Assembly: GCF_900110865.1 (NCBI RefSeq)
Contig: NZ_FOFD01000003.1
Span: forward strand, 124,001 to 188,000
Direction: 5' to 3'
Length of the DNA: 64,000 nt
DNA from: Natrinema salaciae
Lineage (GTDB): Archaea > Halobacteriota > Halobacteria > Halobacteriales > Natrialbaceae
The notes under the pieces were generated by a model that had not been told where the DNA came from, searched no databases, and saw only the letters and a list, made by a program, of their open reading frames with translations. The translations under genes were made by a program, and so were the position numbers. Shown piece by piece: positions 1-9,156 of the stretch (within the stretch, counting starts at the first letter, position 1; each line of letters starts with the position of its first letter).

Positions 1-588
1 GAGACGGACGCGCCGGAGACCGGCGCTGCCGCCGAAGCGGCAGCCGGCCACCTCGAGACGCTCAGGACTCGCAGTGTCGACCTGCCGGTCGTGGTCCTCG
101 CGGACGAGCGGACGCCCAGCCTCGCGGACGCGGTCCGGTCGTACGACTGGACCGCCGTCGTCGAACGTGACGAGCCGCCGGCTCAGCTCGCCGACCGCGT
201 CCACGACCTCCTCGAGCGCCACCGGCTGACCGCACTGTCGCGCCGGTCGCTGGCGAGCGTCGAGCTCGCCGGGGACGCCATCGCGATCGTCGGCCCCGAC
301 GGTGCCCTTCAGTTCGCGAGCCGCTCGTTCGCGATGCTGTTCGAGTACGACGAGGACACCGCGGAAGGAACACCGTGGCGGGAACTATTCACCGACGACG
401 CCGTCGACCACCTCGAGTCGGCGGCGATCCCGACGGTCTCGGAGGGGTGGCGGTGGACCGGCCGCTGTACCGGCCGGCGGAAAACCGGCGGGACGTTCGC
501 GGCTCGGCTTCGTCTCGGTGGCCTCACGGACGGGAGTCTGGTGTTCGCGATCAGCGAGGACGAACGCCGCGACGGGCTCGAGGACTGA
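1..588 (+). CDS. Receiver/PAS signalling protein, 5' end outside window (partial)
   Basis: The reading frame is open from the first base, so the N-terminus lies upstream. The visible 195 residues start with what looks like the last part of a response-regulator receiver domain (LPVVVLADER, then a helix ending in a leucine-rich HDLLERHRL). A PAS domain follows (AIAIVGPDGALQFASRSF, then a sensor-type strand near the end, LVFAIS). The protein stops right after the PAS domain, with no histidine kinase or DNA-binding output. Haloarchaea have many such receiver-PAS proteins acting in phosphorelays. An internal GTG at base 91 could start a shorter protein, but the open upstream frame and the domain content favour a partial gene. 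Ligand and partner are unknown. Confidence 0.7.
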   Translation, partial: ETDAPETGAAAEAAAGHLETLRTRSVDLPVVVLADERTPSLADAVRSYDWTAVVERDEPPAQLADRVHDLLERHRLTALSRRSLASVELAGDAIAIVGPDGALQFASRSFAMLFEYDEDTAEGTPWRELFTDDAVDHLESAAIPTVSEGWRWTGRCTGRRKTGGTFAARLRLGGLTDGSLVFAISEDERRDGLED

Positions 589-711
589 ACTGGGACGGCG
601 CTCGGCCCATCGACGACGCGTCGGGTTCTATTCGCACCGCTGACGCTCGCGTTTTCCGGCACATCGGCGAGGAAGGGGTCGACGGGAATCCGTTCTCCGG
701 TCGGCGCGGAG

Positions 712-2046
712 TTACGTTCCGTGGTCCCAGCTATCCATGTACTCGTGCTGGGTCTCGGTCAGCGAATCGAAGTCCACGCCTTCGGCCTCGAGTTTGATCT
801 CGGCGATCTCTTTGTCGAGTTCGTCGGGGACGTCGTGGACGCCGGCATCGTAGACGTCGCTTGCTCGCGGCTCATCGCCGCTCGCATCCGCGGCGCGTGG
901 CTCCACGCTCTCGACCAGTTCGCGCACGCAGACGGCCTGGACGCCGAAACTCTGGTCCATGACCTCGACGGGGTGGCCCAGCGAGACGGGCGCGGCGAGG
1001 TTGACGAGTCGACCTTCGGCGACGACGTTCAGCCGGCGGCCGTCGTCCATCTCGTAGGCCTCCACGCCGTCGCGGGCCTCGTAGCGGTCGACCGCGAGGT
1101 CGTCGAGCGCGTCGAGGTCGATCTCGATGTCGAAGTGGCCGGCGTTCGCGAGCAGGACGCCGTCTTGCATCTTCTCGAAGTGCTCTTCGACGACGACGTC
1201 CCGGTTGCCGGTCGTCGTCAGGAAGACGTCGCCCACCGCGGCGGCCTCGGCCATCGGCATGACCTCGTAGCCCTCCATGTGGGCCTCGAGCGCGCGGCGG
1301 GGCTCGACTTCGGTGACGATGACGTTGGCGTTCTGGCCGGCGGCCTTCTTGGCGACGCCCTTGCCGCAGTAGCCGTAGCCGGCGACGACGACGTTCTTGC
1401 CGGCCCACGAGAGGTTCGTGGTCATGGCGATCGAGGCGAGCGAGGACTCGCCGGTACCGTGGACGTTGTCGAACAGGCGCTTCATCGGGGTGTCGTTGAC
1501 CGCGAAGACGGGGTACTCGAGCGCACCGTCCGCGTCCATCGCGCGCAGGCGGTGGACCCCGGTGGTCGTCTCCTCGGCTCCGCCGATGATCCCGTCGATC
1601 AGTTCGGGGTGGTCCTCGTGGATCGCGGCGACGAGGTCCATGCCGTCGTCGACGGTGATCGTCGGCTCGTGGGCGATGACGGCCTCGATCGCGGCGTAGT
1701 ACTCCTCGTCGTCGACGCCGCGTTTCGCGTAGCTGGTGATGTTCTCGTGGGCCTCGAGCGCCGCGCTCACGTCGTCGTGGGTCGAAAGGGGGTTGCAGCC
1801 GGTGACGGCGACCTCCGCGCCGCCCTCCGCGAGCGTCTCGACGAGGATCGCCGTCTTCGCCTCGACGTGCATCGCCATCCCGATCCGCTCGCCCTCGAAC
1901 GGCTGTTCCGCGACGAACTCCTCGCGGACGTGCTCGCAGATCGGCATGTGTTGGGCGGCCCAGTCCATCTTCCGGCGTCCCTCCTCGCGAGCGGACGCGA
2001 CGTCGTCCAACTGCTCGCTGATCGAGGGATACTCGGTGTCGGTCAT
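712..2046 (-). CDS. ahcY: S-adenosylhomocysteine hydrolase (adenosylhomocysteinase)
   Basis: A 444-residue NAD-dependent enzyme that splits S-adenosylhomocysteine into adenosine and homocysteine, removing the product inhibitor of SAM-dependent methyltransferases. Hallmarks are the substrate-domain segment around GGAEETTTGVHRL, the Rossmann motif in VVVAGYGYCGKGVAKK, and the late EVMDQSF segment. I chose the ATG at base 2046 (MTDTEYPSISEQ) over an upstream ATG that would add nine poorly conserved residues. Length is typical of archaeal members. Next but one on the same strand is an MTA/SAH-type deaminase, so this end of the window holds methyl-cycle salvage functions. Free homocysteine would feed the methionine genes that appear much later in the window. 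Confidence 0.95.
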   Translation of the reverse strand: MTDTEYPSISEQLDDVASAREEGRRKMDWAAQHMPICEHVREEFVAEQPFEGERIGMAMHVEAKTAILVETLAEGGAEVAVTGCNPLSTHDDVSAALEAHENITSYAKRGVDDEEYYAAIEAVIAHEPTITVDDGMDLVAAIHEDHPELIDGIIGGAEETTTGVHRLRAMDADGALEYPVFAVNDTPMKRLFDNVHGTGESSLASIAMTTNLSWAGKNVVVAGYGYCGKGVAKKAAGQNANVIVTEVEPRRALEAHMEGYEVMPMAEAAAVGDVFLTTTGNRDVVVEEHFEKMQDGVLLANAGHFDIEIDLDALDDLAVDRYEARDGVEAYEMDDGRRLNVVAEGRLVNLAAPVSLGHPVEVMDQSFGVQAVCVRELVESVEPRAADASGDEPRASDVYDAGVHDVPDELDKEIAEIKLEAEGVDFDSLTETQHEYMDSWDHGT

Positions 2047-2319
2047 GGGTCGACTGAGTGGGACCGGAGCCAAAACGCTACCGAACCGCTCCGGCGGTCG
2101 GTTTCGAACGGGACACCGTTTCGGCGGTGAACGCGCGACCGTCGCCGGCCAAAAAGACGTCTCGAGTGTGGTGGGTGAGCCGCGGTCACTCCGTGCCTGC
2201 TCGATCGGGACGGTCGCCGTCGGACGCGAACCGCTCCGATCTGGCCCGACACCGGCGACGGGTCACTGCGCGGCAGCGCCGTCGACCGGCATCAGTCGTT
2301 CGAGTGGGGTCGAACCGGA

Positions 2320-3000
2320 CTATTCGTCGGCGTCGTCTTCGTCATCGGCGTCGTCGCCGCCGTCGGTACCCGATCCACCGGCGTGAGTCGGCGGGCCGCC
2401 GCCTTTCTCGTCGTCATCGTCACCGTCGTCGTCACTCGGACCGCCCGCGTGGCTCGGCGGTCCTTGTTTGTCGTCGTCGCTCTCGTTGCCGTCATCCTCG
2501 TCGTCATCGACGTCGTCGGACGGCGGGCCGGCGTGGCTCGGCGGGCCGGCGTGGCTCGGCGGGCCGGCGTGGGCCGGCGAGTTACCCGGGTTGTTCGCGA
2601 CGACGAAGCTCGCGACCGAGAGGCCGATCGATCCGTTGGATTCGTTCTGCTGGCTCTCGACGTAGTCGGAAACGAGCGCACCGAAGTTCGTCGCGGACTC
2701 GTCGTCCGTCTCGTTGTCGGTTTCGTTGTCGTCAGTCTCGTTGCCGTCCAAGTCGTCGTCCGACTCGTTGTCGTCGATATCGGACTCGTTGTCGGTTTCG
2801 TTGTCGTCGGTCTCGTTGCCGTCCAGGTCGTCGTCCGTCACGTTGTCGTCGGTCTCGTTGTCGACCTGCACCACCGAGAGGGTGGCGTCGGAACTGTCGA
2901 CAGCAGTACTTCCCGTATTCGCGGCCGCGGTCAACGGTGCGAACACGGACGCGAGCATCGCGACCGTCAGCACGAGTGCGAAGAATCGTTTGTGTCTCAT
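2320..3000 (-). CDS. Secreted Asp/Asn-rich low-complexity repeat protein
   Basis: A 226-residue protein with a Sec-type signal peptide (positive MRHKRF, then a hydrophobic stretch ending LTAAA near residue 27). The mature part is mostly low complexity: repeats of GNETDDNETDN and DNESDDD (residues about 50-95), a short ordered-looking stretch (about 100-135: ATNFGALVSDYVESQQ), then tandem HAGPPS units and an acidic DDDEDD tail. The Asn-X-Ser/Thr sites in the repeats could be N-glycosylated. There is no lipobox or C-terminal sorting signal. I do not recognise a family; a surface or extracellular acidic protein is an inference. The repeats are encoded by short GC-rich tandem units, so length may vary between strains. 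Confidence 0.6.
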   Translation of the reverse strand: MRHKRFFALVLTVAMLASVFAPLTAAANTGSTAVDSSDATLSVVQVDNETDDNVTDDDLDGNETDDNETDNESDIDDNESDDDLDGNETDDNETDNETDDESATNFGALVSDYVESQQNESNGSIGLSVASFVVANNPGNSPAHAGPPSHAGPPSHAGPPSDDVDDDEDDGNESDDDKQGPPSHAGGPSDDDGDDDDEKGGGPPTHAGGSGTDGGDDADDEDDADE

Positions 3001-3128
3001 CCGGATCGAACATTCACGGATTCCTGAATAAACCCCGCCGGCAGTTCGCTCAGTTCGACGCGTTCGTTCGAGCGATCAGAGAGTCCGATACCGTTTACGA
3101 GGTTATCTGAGCGTTCAATAGCGTTTCG

Positions 3129-4424
3129 TCACTCGACACGAGCCGACAGCGACGCGGCCGTCTCGACGGCTCGCTCCCGAACGCCTGCTTCGTCGAGCGT
3201 CAGTACCTCGCGATCGCGCATGAGGACTTGGCCATCGCAAACGGTGTGTCGCACGTCGGCCGCCGCGGCCGCGTACGCGAGGTGACTCACGAGGTCGTGG
3301 CGCGGCGTCAGGTGGGGCTGCTCGAGATCGATCACGGCGAGATCGGCCGGCGCACCCGCCTCGAGACGCCCGGATTCGAGGCCGATCGCGTCCGCGCTGC
3401 CTCGGGTCAGCATGTCGACGACCGCCTCGGCGGGCACCGCACTGGCGTCGTCGGCCGCGAGTTTTCCGAGCATAGCCGCATCGCGGGCCTCGTCGAGCAT
3501 CGAGAGGTCGTTGTTCGAGGCCGCGCCGTCCGTCCCGAGACCGACGGTGACGCCCGCCTCGAGCATGCGTTCGACCGGGGCCATCCCGCTGGCGAGTTTC
3601 ATGTTCGAGGCCGGACAGTGGATCACGCCGGTGCCGGCCGCCGCGAGCAGGTCGATCTCCGACTCGTCGACGTGAACGCCGTGGGCGACGAAATCCTCGG
3701 GCTCGAGGAGGCCGTGCTCGGCGGCGTACTCGAGCGGCCGCTGGCCGTGTTCGTCGACGATCGGCGCGACCTCGTCGACGGTCTCGTTGGCGTGGTAGTG
3801 GACTGGAACCCCCGCTTCGCGCGCCTCGGGAACGAACTCCGCGAGGTACTCGCTCCCGACGGTCGTCAGCGAGTGGGGCATGAAGGCCGTCGAGATCCGT
3901 CCGTCGGCCGCGCCGTCGTACTCGCGGGCGATCTCGAGGCTCGTGGTCGCGTCCTCGCGGGCCGCCTCGCCGTCCTTCCCGACGGTGACGATGCCGTGAC
4001 CGAGCCGGGCGCGGAGCCCCGCTTCCTCGACCGCGACGGCGACATCGGGCACGTGGAAGTACATGTCCGCGAACGCGGTCGTCCCCGACTTGATCAGTTC
4101 GACCAGCCCCAGTTCCGCGCCCGCGCGGACGTCCGCCGCCGTCAGTTCGCCTTCGGCGGGCCAGATGTCCTCCTGGAGCCAGGCCTCGAGGGGCTTGTCG
4201 TCGGCGTACCCCCGGAGGAGCGTCATCGCGACGTGGCAGTGGCCGTTGACGAACCCCGGCGTCACGAGCGACTCCGCGGCCTCGAGCGTCTCGTCGGCCG
4301 CGCCCGCGAGATCGGTCCCGATCTCGCGGATCTCGCCGGCGTCCTGATCGATCAGTACGTCCGCGCTCGTCACCGTCAGGTCGGGTCGGAGGACCCGCCC
4401 GCCGGTGATTGCAAGCATCGTCAT
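3129..4424 (-). CDS. mtaD: 5-methylthioadenosine / S-adenosylhomocysteine deaminase family amidohydrolase
   Basis: A 431-residue metal-dependent amidohydrolase. It shows the N-terminal metal motif HCHVAMTLLRG, a substrate/metal His in HYHANET, HGVHV, and the late GTDGAASNNDLSML motif characteristic of the MtaD/SsnA-like group. The family deaminates 5'-methylthioadenosine, S-adenosylhomocysteine or, in methanogens, 5'-deoxyadenosine to the inosine form. Which of these is the substrate here cannot be read from sequence. It lies on the same strand as, and slightly upstream of, the SAH hydrolase, with one unrelated secreted protein between them. A role in recycling SAM by-products is therefore likely. 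The start ATG (MTMLAITGG) has a second ATG two codons later that would serve equally well. Confidence 0.88.
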   Translation of the reverse strand: MTMLAITGGRVLRPDLTVTSADVLIDQDAGEIREIGTDLAGAADETLEAAESLVTPGFVNGHCHVAMTLLRGYADDKPLEAWLQEDIWPAEGELTAADVRAGAELGLVELIKSGTTAFADMYFHVPDVAVAVEEAGLRARLGHGIVTVGKDGEAAREDATTSLEIAREYDGAADGRISTAFMPHSLTTVGSEYLAEFVPEAREAGVPVHYHANETVDEVAPIVDEHGQRPLEYAAEHGLLEPEDFVAHGVHVDESEIDLLAAAGTGVIHCPASNMKLASGMAPVERMLEAGVTVGLGTDGAASNNDLSMLDEARDAAMLGKLAADDASAVPAEAVVDMLTRGSADAIGLESGRLEAGAPADLAVIDLEQPHLTPRHDLVSHLAYAAAAADVRHTVCDGQVLMRDREVLTLDEAGVRERAVETAASLSARVE

Positions 4425-4690
4425 TGGATGGGAGTTCTCGCCGGGACGCCTTAGCCTGTCGATAGATCGCCGTGAAACGAGTCGGGACCGTCACGAGTTC
4501 CGCAACCGGAATGTGCGCCCCGACCGTGGAGCGACGACCGCGAACTCGAGCGGAACGTCCTCCACGTCGTCGGCGGTGACCTCGCGTATCACCTGTGTAG
4601 AAGCGAGTGGGCGCACCTGACCGACGAAAAGACGAATACGGATGGGGACTGCTCGCACGTGAGACGGAGTCTACGACACGGTCAATCGAC

Positions 4691-5551
4691 CTACCCGGCA
4701 ACGATCCCACCGTCCCGGTCGGAATCGCGGGATCGAATCACCAGTTCGAGGAGCGCAAGGACGGACACGGCGACGGAGAGGTACAGGAAGGACAGTTCTG
4801 GATGAGAGCCTTCCGGGGATGGATACGACGGGAACACCGCATCAGCGACGATAGCCGGAGCGACGAATGCGTAGAGGGCCAGCGGTGCGACGAGCCCTCT
4901 CGAGAGCAGCGCTGCGAGCGTAGCCGCCGTCGCGACACCGGTCGGTACGAGAACCACGAGAACGGTCGAGATATCCGTTTGAACGTACGACGGGAGATCC
5001 AGTAGCCCGACGCCGAGGCCGACGACGAACCCGGCGCTACAGACGATCAGCCAGAATCGCGATCGTGACAGCGGGAAGTCGGGGAGATGTCGAAGTCGGT
5101 CGTCACCGACGCCGTACTCGTATCGGAGTACGAACTCGGCGACGCCAGCCACCAGCAGCACGGCGAGCCACGCGTACCACGACTTCGCGTAACTCGAGGC
5201 GTAGACCGGTCCGTCGATAACGAGTCCCGTCGGGCCAGTCATCCCTTCGGGAACGGGAGACGCCAGTACGGTGGAAGCGACACCGCCGAGAAGCGAAACG
5301 AACCCCACGGAGGGTGCGACTAACCTAGTGGCGGCCGTAACGAATACCGGAACGAAGCCGAGCGTGAACACGCCGACCCAGATGTGGGGCGTGTCGAATA
5401 TGGACCCCACGAAGACGGAGTTGAGGGACGTCTGTTCCCCGGGCCTGAAAAGCGGCGAGTTCACGCGCGTCAGTAACGCGAGCGTCAGGACGACGTTCAC
5501 CACCCCGCCGAGACAACCCAGTACGGCCGAACCGACGAGAGATCGATTCAT
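4691..5551 (-). CDS. Multi-pass membrane protein of unknown function
   Basis: A 286-residue, strongly hydrophobic protein with about seven or eight predicted membrane segments. The first is at residues 5-28 (GSAVLGCLGGVVNVVLTLAL) and the last near 250-272 (LYLSVAVSVLALLELVI). No catalytic motif, binding site or known transporter signature is visible. Composition and base use match the neighbours. It stands alone, facing away from the SpoIIM-like gene and separated from the deaminase by about 270 bp without recognisable content. The ATG at base 5551 gives a start with a short positive N-terminus (MNRS), consistent with direct membrane insertion. Confidence 0.6.
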   Translation of the reverse strand: MNRSLVGSAVLGCLGGVVNVVLTLALLTRVNSPLFRPGEQTSLNSVFVGSIFDTPHIWVGVFTLGFVPVFVTAATRLVAPSVGFVSLLGGVASTVLASPVPEGMTGPTGLVIDGPVYASSYAKSWYAWLAVLLVAGVAEFVLRYEYGVGDDRLRHLPDFPLSRSRFWLIVCSAGFVVGLGVGLLDLPSYVQTDISTVLVVLVPTGVATAATLAALLSRGLVAPLALYAFVAPAIVADAVFPSYPSPEGSHPELSFLYLSVAVSVLALLELVIRSRDSDRDGGIVAG

Positions 5552-5965
5552 ACCAACGCACCACTGGTACGGACTGGCTGGGCAGAGCGGTTTGCCGACT
5601 GGCTGCTAGCGGAGAGCGACCCGAATGGGCCCGAACTGTAACCGTTGGCGACGGGTGGGGAGTTCCGGAACATCAGCTGTGAAATAACCATTGTGGTAGT
5701 GTTTCCGGCACGTTCGTGCGTTCTTATGCTGTTTGGTAAAAACTTCTCATTTAGCCAGACCAACGATAACGCTACAAATTCAGAGTGTGATAAAACGTAT
5801 CCAGCACAGATGTGTCATCGTATACAAGCGTCATCGACTCACGGTTCTCGCCGCACGGCCTTCTGGCGTCGATTTCGCCGGTCGCGACGGGCGACACGAG
5901 TCGAGCGCGACCGAACCCGACGGACCAGTCGGCGGATTTAACATTTCGGTGGCGCTACAGCCGGT
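5552..5965. other. Intergenic region between divergent membrane-protein genes
   Basis: About 410 bp with no credible gene. The centre (about 5690-5830) is clearly richer in A/T than the surroundings, as expected for promoters of the two divergent flanking genes. I could not identify a clean TATA box at the usual distance for either. Reading frames crossing the region have no recognisable protein content. Confidence 0.4.
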
Positions 5966-6646
5966 ATGGACCATTCATCGCGGCGCGCGCGGCTTCGCGC
6001 CTTCGTCGGCGACTACCCGCCGCGGGCAGCGCTGGTCGACGCCTGGGACGAACACAGCCGCTACGTCGGCTTCGCGGCCGGCCTGTTCGCGGTCGGCGTC
6101 GTCATCGGCGTGCTCCTGCTGGCGGCAGGCTACAACCTGCTCGAGATCATCGCCGAGTTGCTCGGCGAGGGCCTATTTCCGGAAGGGGTCGGGGAGATGG
6201 GCGGATTCGAACTGGCGCAGTTTCTGCTGGTGAACAACACGCGGGCGTTCCTGCTGTCGATCGGCGGCGCGCTCACGCTGGGCCTCCTGACGGCCTGGGC
6301 GATGCTGTTCAACGGGATCATCGTCGGGAACGTCGGCGCTGTCGTCGCCGAACGCGTCGGGGTCGACTACATCCTCGTCGGACTGCTCCCACACGGCATC
6401 TTCGAGCTTCCGGCCCTCTTCATCGCCGCCGGCGTCGGCTTCCGCCTGCTGTACCGGTTCGGCCAGCGGATCCTCGGGTCGCGCAATGCCGTCTTCACGA
6501 AACCCTACCTCTACCGAACGGGAGTCCTGATCCTCGCCGGCTGGCTCCTGCTGGTCGTCGCCGCGTTCGTCGAAGCCTTCGTCACGCCCGCACTGCTCGA
6601 GACGCTGTTCGCCGAGCGCCTCGAGGGGATGAACGGAGCTCCCTGA
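5966..6646 (+). CDS. Stage II sporulation protein M (SpoIIM/DUF95)-like membrane protein
   Basis: A 226-residue integral membrane protein of the SpoIIM-like family. Features seen are an N-terminal cytosolic segment, a first membrane helix around 35-55 (FAAGLFAVGVVIGVLLLAA), the family's NNTRAFLLSIGGALTLG region, then GIIVGNVGAVV, LPHGIFELPALFIAAG (a highly typical motif), and a final helix about 185-210. In Bacillus SpoIIM acts with SpoIID/SpoIIP in peptidoglycan remodelling. Archaea lack peptidoglycan, so the function here is unknown, and the family is often treated as a generic membrane component. It stands alone; the ATG start follows a short untranslated stretch. Confidence 0.8.
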   Translation: MDHSSRRARLRAFVGDYPPRAALVDAWDEHSRYVGFAAGLFAVGVVIGVLLLAAGYNLLEIIAELLGEGLFPEGVGEMGGFELAQFLLVNNTRAFLLSIGGALTLGLLTAWAMLFNGIIVGNVGAVVAERVGVDYILVGLLPHGIFELPALFIAAGVGFRLLYRFGQRILGSRNAVFTKPYLYRTGVLILAGWLLLVVAAFVEAFVTPALLETLFAERLEGMNGAP

Positions 6647-6760
6647 TCGCTGCTGCGTCGGGAATCGAACGATTCGTTCGGACAGTTTACCGGTTTGAAC
6701 GGTCGTGAACGGACCCAATGGTCGTGCCCCTTTTTCTCCACCGGACGACCGTCACCGGAT

Positions 6761-7645
6761 ATGAACGGACACGCGATCCGACTGATACTCATCGCAGCTC
6801 TCGTCGCTGTCGCCGGCTGTGCCGGCGGTATGGGCGGCGATCCGGGTACCGATTCGACGACCGACGACGACGCTGTGACGGACTCGAGCGACGGCGTGGG
6901 GACGGCCGCGTTCTACGTCAGCGACGAGCCCAACGTGATCGACGACTTCGAACACCTCAACGTGACGATCACGAAGGTCGGCTTCAAGAAAGCCGGCGAT
7001 GGCGGGGGTGGCGACTCGGACGGGGCTGACGAAGACGACACGAACGAAACCGACGACGAATCGACCAACGAGACGGCCGACGACGGTGAATCAACCAACG
7101 AACCCGTCGAAGAGCCAGACGGCAACGAATCGGAAGCGGAAGACGAGGAAGCGGGTGGAGACGATGACGGCGACGCGAGCGACGGAGGATGGGTCGAACA
7201 CGACGTTGACAACCGGACGGTCGACCTCACCGAGCTAAAAGGCGCGAACGCGTCCATGATCGACGAGTTCGACCTTCCGGCCGGCGACTACGAGAAAGTC
7301 TTTATTTACGTCAGCGACACCGAAGGGATCTTGGCCGACGGGACCGAGACGACGGTGAAACTGCCGAGTAACAAACTCCAGATCAATTCGAAATTTACCG
7401 TCGGAAACGGCGAGCGGGTCGACTTCGTCTACGACATCGCACCCCACAAGGCCGGCAAGAGCGGGAAGTACATCCTCAAGCCGGTGATCAGCCAGAGCGG
7501 AACGGGCGACGACGTGGAGATCCGCGATATCGACGAGAAGACCGACGACGAAAGCGACGGAGACGGTGAAGGCGACGGCAGCGACGAGGCGAAGAACGGA
7601 AGCGAGGCGCAGCGGGACGGCGACAAATCGGGACAGCAAAACTGA
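6761..7645 (+). CDS. Haloarchaeal lipoprotein with DUF4382 domain
   Basis: A 294-residue exported lipoprotein. The signal ends in a lipobox (AVAGC, Cys about residue 19), followed by an acidic linker. A DUF4382 domain begins TAAFYVSDEPNVIDDFEHLNVTITKVG and resumes after an insertion at VEHDVDNRTVDLTELKGANA, with the typical DLPAGDYEKVFIYVS and later LQINSKFTV and KYILKPVI. Between the two halves is an acidic low-complexity insert of roughly 75 residues (ETDDESTNETADD-type), unusual for the family. The C-terminus is also acidic. I chose the ATG at base 6761 because it puts a short positive N-terminus directly before the hydrophobic core. Function of DUF4382 is not established; a cell-surface binding role is inferred. 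Confidence 0.8.
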   Translation: MNGHAIRLILIAALVAVAGCAGGMGGDPGTDSTTDDDAVTDSSDGVGTAAFYVSDEPNVIDDFEHLNVTITKVGFKKAGDGGGGDSDGADEDDTNETDDESTNETADDGESTNEPVEEPDGNESEAEDEEAGGDDDGDASDGGWVEHDVDNRTVDLTELKGANASMIDEFDLPAGDYEKVFIYVSDTEGILADGTETTVKLPSNKLQINSKFTVGNGERVDFVYDIAPHKAGKSGKYILKPVISQSGTGDDVEIRDIDEKTDDESDGDGEGDGSDEAKNGSEAQRDGDKSGQQN

Positions 7646-7849
7646 CCAACCCGCACCGTTTTCGCGGCCGCTGTGACGGGAACGTTCGACGACTCCCACC
7701 CCGGACGAACATCGTTCTACGTGGACAGGCGTTCGGTTTTCGGTACAACGGAAGCGACACGCTCGACTGTGGAATCTAACGTCGCGGCCTCGATCGATCT
7801 CGCATCGAAAGCAGTAATCCACAAAGGCGACCGGTCCGTACGGTTTCGT

Positions 7850-8047
7850 ATGAGTCGAACGATTACCGTCGAAGGCATGTCGTGTGAGCACTGCGAGCAG
7901 ACCGTCGAGGACGCGCTCGAGGACGTCTCGGGCGTGCAGTCTGTCGACGCCGATCACGACGCGAACCGTGTGTCCGTCGAAGGCGATGCGGAGACCGCGG
8001 CTCTCGTCGACGCGGTCGACGAGGCCGGCTACGACGCGAGCGCCTGA
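7850..8047 (+). CDS. Heavy-metal-associated (HMA) domain protein, copper-chaperone-like
   Basis: A 65-residue single-domain protein with the metal-binding MSCEHC motif (Cys12 and Cys15) and the ferredoxin-like beta-alpha-beta-beta-alpha-beta pattern (TITVEG... VEDALEDVSGV... VSVEGD... VDEAGYDA). This is the CopZ/Atx1 fold, which carries Cu(I) to a P-type ATPase or regulator. No copper ATPase gene is visible nearby, so the partner must lie elsewhere. The ATG at base 7850 gives the canonical short N-terminus; longer upstream frames carry no homologous sequence. Zn or other soft metals cannot be excluded from sequence alone. Confidence 0.9.
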   Translation: MSRTITVEGMSCEHCEQTVEDALEDVSGVQSVDADHDANRVSVEGDAETAALVDAVDEAGYDASA

Positions 8048-8284
8048 TCGGGCACGAACCGGGAGCGAGGGACCGTTCACCGGCGGAAGCCACCACAGAT
8101 AGATACCGCGTTCCGAACGGTGCGTGCAGTCGGAACGTTCCAGTTTTTCACACGACGGTATTCAGCGACAGTCACGTGAGAGCGGTCGTGCAGGGACGGT
8201 CGACCCACAGGATAACCGCCACACCTCGACGTCCGTTCGCCGGGATGGAAAGACAGTTGCCCCGCCGCCCCGAAGAGCCGGCAA

Positions 8285-9145
8285 ATGCGAATCGCCGTTC
8301 CTAACAAGGGCCGCCTGCACGAGCCGACGATCGACCTCCTCGAGCGGGCGGGGCTCCACCTCGAGAACGGTGCCGATCGAAAGCTCTACGCCGATACCGT
8401 CGACCCGGAAGTGACGGTCCTGTTCGCCCGCGCGGCCGACATCCCGGAGTACGTCTCCGACGGAGCGGCCGACCTCGGTATTACGGGCTTCGATCAGGTC
8501 CGGGAGGCCCGGGTGGACGACGTCGCCGAGCTCCTCGACCTCGAGTTCGGGCGCTGTCGGCTCGTCCTCGCGGCGCCCGAAGACGGCGACATCGACGCCG
8601 TCGAGGACTTGACCGGGGCGACGATCGCCACCGAGTTTCCGAACGTCACCACGGATTTCTTCGCGGACACTAGTGTCGATCCCGACATCGTCGAGGTGTC
8701 GGGGGCGACGGAGCTCACCCCACACGTCGAGATGGCCGACGCGATCGTCGACATCACGAGCACCGGAACCACGCTGAAGATGAACCGGCTGGCCGTCGTC
8801 GAAGAGGTGCTCGCGAGTTCCGTCCGACTGTTCGGTCGCGAGGACGTCCTCGACGACCCCAAGGTCGACGAGGTCCGGACCGCGCTCTCCTCGGTCAAAC
8901 GCGCCGAGGGCAAACGCTACCTGATGATGAACGTTCCGCGGGACCGACTCGACGACGTCCGCGAGGTCATTCCGGGGCTCGGCGGGCCGACGATCATGGA
9001 CATCGCCGACGGCAGCGACGGCGAGGCGATGGTCGCCGTCCACGCCGTCGTCAACGAGCGGGACGTCTTCGAGACGATTACGGACGTGAAAAACGCCGGG
9101 GCGAGCGATATTTTAGTGACCGAGATCGAGCGGCTCGTCGAGTAG
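8285..9145 (+). CDS. hisG: ATP phosphoribosyltransferase (first step of histidine synthesis)
   Basis: A 286-residue long-form HisG that condenses ATP with PRPP to make phosphoribosyl-ATP. The start [11 protein letters not shown] is the family signature. [10 protein letters not shown] and the PRPP-loop region [10 protein letters not shown] (about 155-165) follow. A C-terminal ACT-like regulatory domain runs from about residue 210 ([13 protein letters not shown]... [22 protein letters not shown]), so histidine feedback inhibition is expected and a separate HisZ is not needed. It stands alone here, which is usual in haloarchaea where his genes are dispersed. Flanking genes are unrelated. Confidence 0.96.
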   Translation: MRIAVPNKGRLHEPTIDLLERAGLHLENGADRKLYADTVDPEVTVLFARAADIPEYVSDGAADLGITGFDQVREARVDDVAELLDLEFGRCRLVLAAPEDGDIDAVEDLTGATIATEFPNVTTDFFADTSVDPDIVEVSGATELTPHVEMADAIVDITSTGTTLKMNRLAVVEEVLASSVRLFGREDVLDDPKVDEVRTALSSVKRAEGKRYLMMNVPRDRLDDVREVIPGLGGPTIMDIADGSDGEAMVAVHAVVNERDVFETITDVKNAGASDILVTEIERLVE

Positions 9146-9156
9146 TCGCGAGCGGG

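Noticed and set aside
721-2130. Long open frame opposite the SAH hydrolase gene
   Set aside because: Antisense shadow caused by high GC; low-complexity Val/Asp/Arg sequence with no conserved motif. The same holds for long frames opposite the deaminase, the GH10 genes (40,272-42,809) and the scaffoldin (42,676-45,267).
2530-2590. Tandem GGCGGGCCGGCGTGGCTC units, first thought of as a repeat array
   Set aside because: They encode the HAGPPS repeats of the secreted protein in frame; there are no CRISPR-like spacers.
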